NCBI GenBank assembly: GCA_964392725.1
Contig: CAYMPW010000017.1
Coordinates: forward strand, 1 to 29,648
DNA length: 29,648 bases
Source of the DNA: CAYMPW01 sp964392725
GTDB taxonomy: Archaea > Thermoplasmatota > Thermoplasmata > Methanomassiliicoccales > Methanomethylophilaceae
Reading direction: 5' to 3'
A program made the translations under genes and the position numbers. Numbering within the stretch: position 1 is the stretch's first letter; every line of letters starts with the position of its first letter. This document shows positions 15,540-22,978 of this stretch, piece by piece. A model generated the notes under the pieces. The model saw only the letters and a list, made by a program, of their open reading frames with translations. It did not search any database and was not told the DNA's origin.

Positions 15540-15859
15540 GCATTTTTATGATGTTTGCAAATTAATTTTTCTAAAATTTGATTGCCATTGGAATATTGTA
15601 ACAAAAATCAGAGTTTGTATTGTCTTCTATGAGTTGTAAAAATACATTGATTATAATTTTTGGTAGGCATATTTTCCACTATTCTGGCCCCGTTGTTTGC
15701 CAGATTATGCAGTTTTTTGAAAACAATCGTTTTCATCATTTTTTGAATGTTTTTTCTTATTTTTCTCATTTTTTTAACAATTTTATGATTTTTTTCGTGG
15801 AAAATTTGGTTGGATGAACGAAACACTTTTATCCAATGCGAATATGGACAGTTTACAAA
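15540..15859. other. AT-rich intergenic region with two hairpins and T-tracts
   Basis: These 320 bases carry no convincing gene. On the plus strand two inverted repeats stand close together: TCTGGC/GCCAGA (15683-15704, 10-base loop) and TGAAAAC/GTTTTCA (15718-15735, loop AATC). They are followed by dense T-tracts from 15736 to about 15790, which resemble an archaeal transcript end. A small RNA ending here is possible but unproven. The right end holds the tRNA promoter. Confidence 0.35.
15827..15834 (+). promoter_or_regulatory. TATA-like element of tRNA-Glu
   Basis: TTTTATCC is centred about 30 bp before the first tRNA base, which would leave a 5' leader of roughly five bases. It is the best such element in the upstream AT-rich stretch. 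Confidence 0.35.
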
Positions 15860-15935
15860 GCTCATGTAGTGTAGCGGCCAATCATTTCGCCCTTTCGAGG
15901 CGAACACTCGGGTTCAAATCCCGACATGAGCACCA
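15860..15935 (+). tRNA. tRNA-Glu (anticodon UUC)
   Basis: All four arms fold. The acceptor is GCTCATG/CATGAGC (7 bp). The D arm is GTG/CAT around a GG-containing loop. The anticodon stem is TCGCC/GGCGA with loop CTTTCGA (anticodon TTC at 15894-15896). The T arm is TCGGG/CCCGA with loop TTCAAAT. The discriminator is A and the 3' CCA is encoded (15933-15935). There is no intron. T-rich sequence follows and probably ends the transcript. Confidence 0.97.
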
Positions 15936-16087
15936 TTCTTCTTTTCTATCAAAATTTAATCTATTGTCCAAGGTCTTTTCTTTGTCCGTGGATTTGAATC
16001 ATATATACTATTATACAGCCGACTTTTTTTTCCCGGTTTAGCGTTAGCTGAACGAGTTGTAAAACTTATGAAAATATTAAATCCGAA

Positions 16088-17206
16088 TCAGATCGAATGT
16101 TCTCTGTAAGGGTAGATTTTCTTACGATATTCTTCGCTTTCTTTACAGATTTCATCTACATTCTTTTTGGTCACAATACGAACTTCGGGGAGTTTGCGAG
16201 GATTGGCCTTGAGCATAGCATCCATGACATTTTTATCAGGACACTCATGTTCTTCCAAACTCTTTCTATCCCATTTACGGATAAGTTCGTACACCGCTTC
16301 GATTCCACGGTTGTAAAATTCCTGTACCAATACTGCGATGACCGTACTATCTTTTGCCATAACCGCAACGTTACTTCCGCGAACGGCAAATTCAGTACCG
16401 TTAAAAGAAAGTGACAATCCGCAACTATCTCTTACAAGATCCATTGCCTGATAATCAGTCATATCGGTTCCGACGTATGCAGTATTTTCCAAATCGATTT
16501 CTGTTTTACGACGGGCTTCCAACAAAGCGTATGCTTTTTGATTTGTTCCAATGACATTGAGTCCGAGCATAGTTTCCCCAATCTCCATCTTTGGAATCTG
16601 ATCTTTGAAAATTGAATCTAATGTTTCGAGAATTTTTATATCCAATTCATTAATAAATGAGGGTACATTCAATTCATATTTTATGTTTGGAATGCGAAGA
16701 GCAAGAATCTTCGGAACCATCTCTCTCAATTCTTTGGCTTCTTTACGATTGATGTTTATTTCATCAAAATCGGTATGGGTGCATGTTACCATGTCCATTG
16801 ATATGTCTAAAGTTTCACAGACATTCATTACAAAATGTTCGTATTCTGAAGATGTTATGAATGTAGGAAGAAGATTGGAAAGATATTGCATAACGGATTC
16901 TGCGCCCGGCATTAAATCCATATTTTCTTTACAAAATTGAAAAATATCATAATCCGTAGCACCATGTGCACGAAGAAACGGTGCAATAAGTCTCAATTCT
17001 GCACCTGCACGTGCATCTTCTCTTGCGGCAAGATATGCTGCAAGATCGTTATATCTTGTAACAACATCATAGAAATGATCGCCGTTTTTGATAAATCTGG
17101 CACACAAATCTCTTGAAGAATCATTTTTCGTAAGAGGGCCGTGGCATCCGCAAATCAGTTGTTTGTCAAGCCTCATTCCAAGCTCGGCCAAAACATCGTA
17201 TTCCAT
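16088..17206 (-). CDS. HAD-like protein of methanogen type lacking the DxD nucleophile
   Basis: This 372-residue protein resembles the HAD-fold proteins of methanogens related to energy-converting hydrogenase subunit R. LICGCHGPLTKND lies at residues 17-29, where a HAD would have hhhDxDGP(L/I)T; a helical cap includes LMPGAE; and a late motif VGTDMTDYQAM resembles HAD motif IV. The two Asp of the DxD motif are replaced by Gly20 and His22, so normal phosphoryl transfer looks impossible. The start ATG shares its A with the TGA of the upstream formyltransferase gene, and a GGAGGAATC ribosome site lies in that gene's end, so the two are tightly coupled. I cannot name a function; the EhaR relation is a moderate-confidence recognition. 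The stop is TGA. Confidence 0.5.
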   Translation of the reverse strand: MEYDVLAELGMRLDKQLICGCHGPLTKNDSSRDLCARFIKNGDHFYDVVTRYNDLAAYLAAREDARAGAELRLIAPFLRAHGATDYDIFQFCKENMDLMPGAESVMQYLSNLLPTFITSSEYEHFVMNVCETLDISMDMVTCTHTDFDEININRKEAKELREMVPKILALRIPNIKYELNVPSFINELDIKILETLDSIFKDQIPKMEIGETMLGLNVIGTNQKAYALLEARRKTEIDLENTAYVGTDMTDYQAMDLVRDSCGLSLSFNGTEFAVRGSNVAVMAKDSTVIAVLVQEFYNRGIEAVYELIRKWDRKSLEEHECPDKNVMDAMLKANPRKLPEVRIVTKKNVDEICKESEEYRKKIYPYREHSI

Positions 17207-18033
17207 CAGATTCCTCCAACTTTATTATCAACATCTTTTGAAAGATCGTATGGGCCGTCAAGAGCTTCTTTTCCTGCAAAAGGAAGTTTATTTTCTATGC
17301 GTACTCTTCCATCAGAGAATGCGCGAATCGTAGAAATCATAAGAGGAAGTTCACGTTTTGCTCCATCTTCTCTGATTTTTTTGAATAAAGGTTCTTCTAT
17401 TCCTTCCGTTTCCATGATTTTATCCAAGGTGGAGGTTTTTAACTTGTCTTCCAAGTTTTTCCACAAAAGATCATATTCATTTCCACGAATAGGGAATCCA
17501 CAGTATGTTATGGCGGCTCCGCGATCCCATTCAGGGGTGCACATGTGCATCATGGCGCCCTGTTCATCTGCATTTTCGGAAATAAGTTTCCAGATTACTT
17601 CTTGCCATGTTCCCTTGGGGCCGTCTGGAAGTGCCGGGTGAAGATTAAGCATGTCATATTCTTTGCATGTTGCGTCATCCATCCAAAGCATATATCCTGC
17701 AAGGATTCCCAAATCAAATTCATATGGTGACGTAAGCCTTCTGAGTTCTTTTCCATACTCGACGCGCCATGCCGATTCATCAGATTCTCTGAGTTCGGGC
17801 ATGAAACTTTTCCATGAAAGGGTGACGAGTGGAATATTATATTCTTCAATCATGTCAAAGAACATTTGACGCTGTTCTTTGCGGCTGTTAGGTTCTTCTG
17901 TATTGTCCCAGTTACAAAAAACGAATGAAATATCTGCATCCAGATTTCCATTCTCTTTTTCTTCCATAACCGCACGAAGAAGATTACGGGATCCGGGCCC
18001 GCGTCCAGTAGAAAACCAACCTAATTTTGTCAT
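17206..18033 (-). CDS. formyltransferase-fold protein (PurN-like)
   Basis: This 275-residue protein has the formyltransferase N-domain. The N-terminal strand and loop GWFSTGRGPGSRN stand in the place of the GART phosphate loop. The catalytic triad of the fold appears as N130 and H132 in LNLHPALPDGPKGTW and D170 in MCTPEWDRGAAI. Enzymes of this fold transfer a formyl group from a folate (or, in methanogens, perhaps a pterin) carrier to an amine. It is longer than PurN, and its C-terminal 80 residues do not look like a known second domain, so the acceptor is open. ATG 18033 follows a GGTG site. It is coupled by a 1-base overlap to the HAD-like gene, and archease lies 33 bp upstream. The stop is TGA. 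Confidence 0.65.
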   Translation of the reverse strand: MTKLGWFSTGRGPGSRNLLRAVMEEKENGNLDADISFVFCNWDNTEEPNSRKEQRQMFFDMIEEYNIPLVTLSWKSFMPELRESDESAWRVEYGKELRRLTSPYEFDLGILAGYMLWMDDATCKEYDMLNLHPALPDGPKGTWQEVIWKLISENADEQGAMMHMCTPEWDRGAAITYCGFPIRGNEYDLLWKNLEDKLKTSTLDKIMETEGIEEPLFKKIREDGAKRELPLMISTIRAFSDGRVRIENKLPFAGKEALDGPYDLSKDVDNKVGGI

Positions 18034-18066
18034 GATTTGCACACCGATTATGATATAGCCGTATAT

Positions 18067-18474
18067 TTAGACATCGAAAATTACGGTAAGATATGGAACA
18101 TCGGGATCGACGGTCAACATGTGGTATGTAACAGCCTTGATTTCGCTCTTGGCTTTGTGTTTTACAACATCCAAATTCTCGCCCTTTGCAACACAAGAAA
18201 CTTTGTCTCCTTGAATTTTAACTTTAAATTCACACATTGCAACGCCGTCGCAATCAAGTATGAATAAAAGTTCCGATAGGAATGCGTAGAGTTTTTCTTC
18301 GTTGTCGTTGCCTGTAATTTCAACCGAATATTCGTTAATGGGTTCGATAAGTTCGGCATTTACAACCTGATCAAACATGGCATAGGCAGCATTCTCAAAG
18401 CACTCTTCGAGTGAGTTTCCTGTGCATTTTACCATAACGTCTGCCGTATGTTCGATAAGTTCGTACTTCCCCAT
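18067..18474 (-). CDS. archease
   Basis: This 135-residue protein is archease along its whole length. It opens MGKYELIEHTADV, with the conserved acidic/His cluster, and ends TVDPDVPYLTVIFDV, with the metal-binding Asp residues. Archease activates the RNA ligase RtcB for tRNA splicing and RNA repair and can act as a chaperone for methyltransferases. No rtcB is in the window. A TATA-like box about 27 bp before the ATG suggests a leaderless or nearly leaderless mRNA. It is divergent from the aspartate dehydrogenase gene across 83 bp. The stop is TAA. Confidence 0.93.
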   Translation of the reverse strand: MGKYELIEHTADVMVKCTGNSLEECFENAAYAMFDQVVNAELIEPINEYSVEITGNDNEEKLYAFLSELLFILDCDGVAMCEFKVKIQGDKVSCVAKGENLDVVKHKAKSEIKAVTYHMLTVDPDVPYLTVIFDV

Positions 18475-18498
18475 GTTTGGGTATATGGCGGAAGTGGA

Positions 18499-18504
18499 AT
18501 AAAG
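18499..18504 (-). promoter_or_regulatory. TATA-like box of archease
   Basis: On the minus strand this reads TTTATT, about 27 bp before the archease ATG, within the divergent intergenic region shared with the aspartate dehydrogenase gene. Confidence 0.35.
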
Positions 18505-18529
18505 AAATACCCTTTATTTGCGGAAATTG

Positions 18530-18537
18530 TTAATATG
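18530..18537 (+). promoter_or_regulatory. TATA-like box of the aspartate dehydrogenase gene
   Basis: TTAATATG is centred 24 bp before the ATG at 18558, with no ribosome site between; this is a leaderless arrangement. Confidence 0.45.
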
Positions 18538-18557
18538 CAATTTACAGTTCGGATATC

Positions 18558-19364
18558 ATGCGCATTACGATTGTTGGTTGTGGTTTTATCGGTACAAGTT
18601 TGGCTAAAGCTGCTGATGATATGGCAGAAGTCAAAAGAATTTATCTAATGGACAGCAGAGAAGGTCTGGCGGATAAACTCGCAGAAAAACTCAAGAAAGC
18701 AATCGTAGTTCATTCGGTGGAAGAAGAACTGTATCATTGCGATTTGGTTATCGAAGCAGCATCACAGGATGCCGCAAAGGAAATCATTCCAAAGATTGTC
18801 TCAAGAGGTGTGGATGTAATGGTCATGTCTGTCGGTGCTCTTGCAGATGATGCCTTCCGTAATTCTGTTTTTGAAAAAGCAAAACTATCTGAAGCTAAAA
18901 TATTCATTCCATCGGGTGCGGTTTGTGGTACGGATGGACTCAGAGCAGCACATGTTTCAGAGCTGGAATCAGTTGAACTTATTACAACAAAAGGTCCGAA
19001 AAGTCTCAAAGCTGTTCCTTATCTTCTGGAACATGGAATCAATGTGGATGAAATTAAAGAAAAACAGGTCATATACACAGGTTTTGCCAGAGATGCTGTT
19101 ATCCACTTCCCTAAAAATATCAACGTTGCGGCAACGGTCAGTCTTTTGGGTCTCGGTTTCGATAAAACACGTGTAACAATCGTATTGGATCCAAACGCCC
19201 ACAGCAACTCACACGAACTTAACATTAAAGGAGAGTTTGGAGAAATGACTTGCCATACATACAACGTCCCTTCCCCTGACAATCCAAAAACATCTCATCT
19301 TGCTGCACTTTCAGCAATTTCTTCGCTTAAGAGAATCATTCGCAATGAATGGGTCGGAGTCTAA
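18558..19364 (+). CDS. nadX: L-aspartate dehydrogenase (NadX type)
   Basis: This 268-residue NAD(P)-dependent enzyme has the Rossmann loop GCGFIG at residues 7-12. It has the family segments VMSVGALAD and IPSGAVCGTDGLRAA, then DAVIHFPKNINVAAT with the conserved catalytic His, and HSNSHEL. It oxidises aspartate to iminoaspartate, which NadA then uses to make quinolinate for NAD; it replaces NadB in many anaerobes. No nadA or nadC is nearby. The next gene, an M24 peptidase, begins 7 bp after the TAA stop, so they form a bicistron whose logic may be simple co-expression. Confidence 0.88.
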   Translation: MRITIVGCGFIGTSLAKAADDMAEVKRIYLMDSREGLADKLAEKLKKAIVVHSVEEELYHCDLVIEAASQDAAKEIIPKIVSRGVDVMVMSVGALADDAFRNSVFEKAKLSEAKIFIPSGAVCGTDGLRAAHVSELESVELITTKGPKSLKAVPYLLEHGINVDEIKEKQVIYTGFARDAVIHFPKNINVAATVSLLGLGFDKTRVTIVLDPNAHSNSHELNIKGEFGEMTCHTYNVPSPDNPKTSHLAALSAISSLKRIIRNEWVGV

Positions 19365-19370
19365 TTGAAA

Positions 19371-20459
19371 ATGAACGGAACCAGAGCATCTAGATTGGCT
19401 GCAAACGCCGAAGGTATGGATGCAATCGTAATTGTTAACGGCGGAGATCCATTTCTGGATTCTACATTTTGGTATCTTTCAGAACAATCTTCGGGTGTAT
19501 TCGAAGGTTCCATAGCAATTGTTTCAAAAGACGGAACTTTGGATATTATCACAAGTATTCTTGAAGAAGAAGACGCACGTTCGGGTGCGGGTAACATTCA
19601 CATTTACAATACACGTGAAGAACGTGAAAAGATGATTACGGATATTTTGGGAAAATGTTCTACAATCGGAATCAATGCACCTTCTGCAGTTTATGCATCA
19701 ATCACAAAACTTCAGAGTCTTTTGAAAGAATCTACGTTTGTGGATGCTTCGTCCGCAATTTCATCAACGGTTGCAGTCAAAGATGAAAAAGAGATTGAAG
19801 CAACTCGTCGCGCATGCAAAATATCTTCGAAAGTAGCTGGAGAGCTTCCGGAATATTTACACGAAGGAATTACCGAGAAAGAAGTTGCATCGATTATGGA
19901 CAACAGGATGCGTGAACTCGGAGGATCCGGAAACGCATTCGATACGATAGCCGCATTCGGTGCAAATTCATCACTTCCCCACCATACACCTTCCGATTAC
20001 GCTTTGAAAAAGGGAGATACAGTCCTTTTTGACTTCGGAACAAAATTCGACAGGTATTGTTCGGATATGACACGCACAATGTTCTTTGGAGAACCTCCAG
20101 AGGTTTTGAAACGTGCTTATGATATAGTTCTGAGAGCACAGATTGCAGGAATCGAAGAATATTATGATGGGGCACCTGCAAAAAATGCAGATATCGCAGC
20201 TCGTAAAATAATTGACGATTCTGAGTTCAAAGGAAGATTCATTCACACATACGGTCATGGAATAGGGATGGAAGTCCACCAGGATATATCCGTGTATTCA
20301 AAATCCGAACAGATTCTTAAAACCGGAAATGTAGTATCCGCCGAGCCTGGAGTATATTTGCAGGGAATCGGCGGAATTAGAATAGAAGATACTTGTTTAA
20401 TCAAGGAAAAAGGATGCGAAAAACTCACATCCTTTGACCATGAAATGACTATTTTGTAA
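19371..20459 (+). CDS. pepQ: M24 family metallopeptidase (Xaa-Pro dipeptidase type)
   Basis: This 362-residue protein has a creatinase-like N-domain and a pita-bread catalytic domain. All five metal ligands can be seen: Asp in VLFDFGT, Asp in CSDMTRT, His in THGHGIGMEVH-like context (written YGHGIGMEVH), Glu in SAEPGVY, and Glu in GIRIEDT. Such enzymes cleave Xaa-Pro bonds. HHTPSD supplies the extra histidines near the active site. I chose ATG 19371; a TTG six bases upstream is also in frame. It is translated from the same message as aspartate dehydrogenase. Its TAA stop abuts the stop of the convergent cyclophilin-fold gene. Confidence 0.88.
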   Translation: MNGTRASRLAANAEGMDAIVIVNGGDPFLDSTFWYLSEQSSGVFEGSIAIVSKDGTLDIITSILEEEDARSGAGNIHIYNTREEREKMITDILGKCSTIGINAPSAVYASITKLQSLLKESTFVDASSAISSTVAVKDEKEIEATRRACKISSKVAGELPEYLHEGITEKEVASIMDNRMRELGGSGNAFDTIAAFGANSSLPHHTPSDYALKKGDTVLFDFGTKFDRYCSDMTRTMFFGEPPEVLKRAYDIVLRAQIAGIEEYYDGAPAKNADIAARKIIDDSEFKGRFIHTYGHGIGMEVHQDISVYSKSEQILKTGNVVSAEPGVYLQGIGGIRIEDTCLIKEKGCEKLTSFDHEMTIL

Positions 20460-20834
20460 TTATGGGCGTTCAATCACAATACGACATCTGTCGCCTGAAT
20501 TTTCCAATTCAGAATATTCTCCCAAAAGTTTTCCTATTTTGATTACAGGATACGGGGAAACAGGATTTCCGTTTTCTCCGCTGAGAGGTGTTGCCCCGAA
20601 GAAGATGCATAATGCTTTGGCTTTAGGCCAATACGCAACATCTCCATTTTCTAATTCGGTAATCTCTTCTCCTTCTATTTTACAATCAAGGGGAAGTTCA
20701 AAGTAGATTTCGTTACCAAGCATGTTTGTATCCGCGGTATGAGGTGTGGTGAGCCAAATCGTATTTGAAATATCCGAATCATCTAATTCTGCTTCGAAAA
20801 TTCCACTTTTTGTACGTATGTTGATTTTAGACAT
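20460..20834 (-). CDS. cyclophilin-like fold protein
   Basis: This 124-residue, beta-rich acidic protein matches the small prokaryotic cyclophilin-like family. Its hallmark is DVAYWPKAKALCIFFGATPLS in the middle (given as overlapping pieces DVAYWPKAKAL and CIFFGATPLS), and it ends near VIKIGKLLGE. Members have the cyclophilin barrel but usually lack the prolyl-isomerase active-site residues, and no function is firmly known. It follows ilvC on the same strand with a 5-bp gap, and its ribosome site AGGTGA includes the ilvC stop, so it is expressed with ilvC. The stop is TAA. Confidence 0.75.
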   Translation of the reverse strand: MSKINIRTKSGIFEAELDDSDISNTIWLTTPHTADTNMLGNEIYFELPLDCKIEGEEITELENGDVAYWPKAKALCIFFGATPLSGENGNPVSPYPVIKIGKLLGEYSELENSGDRCRIVIERP

Positions 20835-20839
20835 TTAGT

Positions 20840-21838
20840 TCACCTGATTTTGAAAAGTTCTCTGATCTCACGGCCGACGGACTCAATCTGATGCTCTGCT
20901 TCTTTTTTCTCCATAGCATGCATGTTTTTAAGACCATTTTTCCATTCGGCACGCCATTCGTCTTTGAATTTTCCAGATTCAATATCATCTAAGATGCTTG
21001 CCATTCCGGCTCTGGATTCTTCATTGATTACTCTGTTTCTACGGGTAAGACCTCCGAATTCTGCGGTGTTGGAAACAACGTGCCACATTGTTTCAAAGCC
21101 TCCTGTATTGATCATATCCGTGATGAGTTTTGTTTCATGGAATATTTCGAAGTACGCCATCTCGGGAGGATACCCTCTTTCGACCATGGTTTCAAACGCA
21201 GCCAAAATCATAGCGTTAAGACCTCCGCAGAGCACACTCTGTTCTCCGTACAAGTCCGTATATGTTTCATTTTGGAATGTTGCTTCAAACACTCCTGCAC
21301 GGGTTGCACCGATTCCTTTAGCAAGTGCCAGTGCAAGGTTCATGGCGTTTCCGGTAGCATCCTGATGAATGCAAACCATCGCAGGAACTCCGAAACCATC
21401 GACGTAGACTTTTCTGATCATGGTTCCGGGGCCTTTCGGTGCCATCATGATAACATCAACGTCTGCGGGAGGGTGTATCAAATCATATGTTATCGAAAAT
21501 CCGTGTGCAAATTCCAATGCAGCACCGCTTTTAAGATATGGTGCAACACTCTCTTCATAGATTTCGGGTTGAGCTTCATCCGGAAGAAGCATCAAAACAA
21601 TATCTGCATCCTTCACGGCATCTTCCAAAGTGGCAACCTTGAATCCGTCTTCTTTGGCAGCAATCCAAGACGGGCCGTCTTTTCTTACACCTACCGTAAT
21701 TTCCAAACCGGAATCACGGAAGCATTGTGCCTGAGCTTTTCCTTGTGCTCCATATCCTAGAACGGATATCTTCTTGTTTTTGAGGATTTCGAGATCCACG
21801 TCATTGTCGCGATAGATGCGAATTTTAACACACTCCAA
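20840..21838 (-). CDS. ilvC: ketol-acid reductoisomerase
   Basis: This 332-residue class I enzyme converts acetolactate or acetohydroxybutyrate to the dihydroxy acid in branched-chain amino acid synthesis. The NADPH loop GYGAQG is at residues 28-33. FAHGFSI and MMAPKGPGTMIR follow, and the C-terminal knotted domain has the metal-binding DLYGEQSVLCGG and the Glu-rich helix FEIFHETKLI. The only usual start codon is TTG 21838. A TATA-like box lies 25 bp upstream of it, so a leaderless TTG start is plausible. An internal GGAG at 21833-21836 followed by ATT is a less likely alternative. No other ilv gene is in the window. The stop is TGA. Confidence 0.93.
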   Translation of the reverse strand: MECVKIRIYRDNDVDLEILKNKKISVLGYGAQGKAQAQCFRDSGLEITVGVRKDGPSWIAAKEDGFKVATLEDAVKDADIVLMLLPDEAQPEIYEESVAPYLKSGAALEFAHGFSITYDLIHPPADVDVIMMAPKGPGTMIRKVYVDGFGVPAMVCIHQDATGNAMNLALALAKGIGATRAGVFEATFQNETYTDLYGEQSVLCGGLNAMILAAFETMVERGYPPEMAYFEIFHETKLITDMINTGGFETMWHVVSNTAEFGGLTRRNRVINEESRAGMASILDDIESGKFKDEWRAEWKNGLKNMHAMEKKEAEHQIESVGREIRELFKIR

Positions 21839-21857
21839 TTAGGTTACTGTCAGATTC

Positions 21858-21867
21858 GGATATATTT
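21858..21867 (-). promoter_or_regulatory. TATA box of ilvC
   Basis: On the minus strand this reads AAATATATCC, centred 25 bp before the TTG at 21838. The position argues for a leaderless mRNA beginning at that TTG. Confidence 0.5.
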
Positions 21868-21920
21868 CTTGTCATTCTAGCCACGTATTTTTCTTACGCA
21901 CGCGGTAAGTTTATTTTAGG

Positions 21921-21935
21921 AGGTGTTTATCACCT
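21921..21935 (+). promoter_or_regulatory. inverted repeat masking an upstream Shine-Dalgarno before gap
   Basis: AGGTG-TTTAT-CACCT forms a 5-bp hairpin. Its left arm is part of GGAGGTG (21919-21925), a perfect anti-16S match with no ATG, GTG or TTG at a usable distance. The working ribosome site AAGGAGTG lies just downstream, before the ATG at 21953. Confidence 0.4.
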
Positions 21936-21952
21936 ACCAAGGAGTGCAAATA

Positions 21953-22972
21953 ATGTCGAACGTAAAAGTCGGAATCAACGGATACGGAACCATCGGAAAA
22001 AGGGTGGCAACGGCAGTCAGTAAACAAGATGATATGGACGTAATAGGCGTCACAAAAACAAGGCCCAACTATGAAGCGGCAACTGCTATCGAATTGGGAT
22101 TTGACATTTACGTTCCCGCAACCAGCGTTCAAGCTTTTAAAGACGCAGGTATGCCAATTGGCGGAACAATCGAGGATTTGTATAAAAAAGTCGATATCAT
22201 GGTTGATTGTACTCCCGGAAATGTCGGAGTTCAGTACAAAGATGCTTACGCCGCCGCAGGAATTAAAGGAATTTTCCAGGGTGGAGAGGACCACAGTCTT
22301 ACCGGCATCTCATTCAATTCAACCGCAAACTACAAAGAATCATGGGGTGCACAATTCTCCCGTGTTGTTTCATGCAATACAACCGGACTTTTGAGAACAC
22401 TTTTCCCCGTAGACAAAGCATTCGGTATCAAAAACGCAGCAGTCACTCTTGTTCGCAGAGCTGCAGATCCCGGAGACAGTAAAGGTGGTCCAATCAACGG
22501 ACTCGAACCTTCAGTAAAACTCCCCACACACCACGGACCCGATGTTCAGAGCATCATGCCTTGGCTTAACATTAACACAATGGCAATCAAAGCATCAACA
22601 ACTTTGATGCACGTTCACACAGTTTCTGTGCAGCTTGCAAAAGAAACAACAACCGAAGAGGTTATCGAAGTTTTCAAGAATGCTGCACGTGTAAGATTGA
22701 TCAGCAGTAAAGCTGGAGTAAAATCCACAGCGGAAATCATGGAACTCGGAAGAGACTTGGGAAGATCCAGAGGCGATATGTATGAAATCGTAGTATGGGA
22801 AGACGGTGTAAAAGTCGTAGGAGATATGTTGTACTACTACCAGGCCGTTCACCAAGAAAGTGATGTTGTTCCTGAAAACGTAGATTGTATCAGATCCATG
22901 TGCAAGATGACTGAAGATTCCAACGAATCTGTCAAAAAGACCAATGCCGCAATGGGCATCCTTCAGAACTAA
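21953..22972 (+). CDS. gap: archaeal type II glyceraldehyde-3-phosphate dehydrogenase (phosphorylating)
   Basis: This 339-residue protein is the archaeal form. The NAD(P) loop GINGYGTIG is at residues 8-16, the nucleophile Cys141 is in VVSCNTTGL, and RRAADPGDSKGGPINGL with LPTHHGPDV are archaeal-specific segments. It interconverts glyceraldehyde-3-phosphate and 1,3-bisphosphoglycerate, most likely in gluconeogenesis in an autotroph-like methanogen. A longer frame begins at GTG 21923, but AAGGAGTG before ATG 21953 and the family N-terminus MSNVKVGINGYG fix the start. pgk follows at once in the same frame, separated only by the TAA and a few codons. Confidence 0.96.
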   Translation: MSNVKVGINGYGTIGKRVATAVSKQDDMDVIGVTKTRPNYEAATAIELGFDIYVPATSVQAFKDAGMPIGGTIEDLYKKVDIMVDCTPGNVGVQYKDAYAAAGIKGIFQGGEDHSLTGISFNSTANYKESWGAQFSRVVSCNTTGLLRTLFPVDKAFGIKNAAVTLVRRAADPGDSKGGPINGLEPSVKLPTHHGPDVQSIMPWLNINTMAIKASTTLMHVHTVSVQLAKETTTEEVIEVFKNAARVRLISSKAGVKSTAEIMELGRDLGRSRGDMYEIVVWEDGVKVVGDMLYYYQAVHQESDVVPENVDCIRSMCKMTEDSNESVKKTNAAMGILQN

Positions 22973-22978
22973 GGTGAG

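Noticed and set aside
15608..15907. Minus-strand open frame of 99 codons in the intergenic region
   Set aside because: It overlaps the tRNA-Glu gene, is built from the complement of T-tracts (Lys/Ile-rich), and has no ribosome site or family likeness.
21080..21760. Plus-strand open frame of 226 codons opposite ilvC
   Set aside because: It is antisense to conserved ilvC sequence, with biased composition rich in His, Cys and Ser and no domain likeness.
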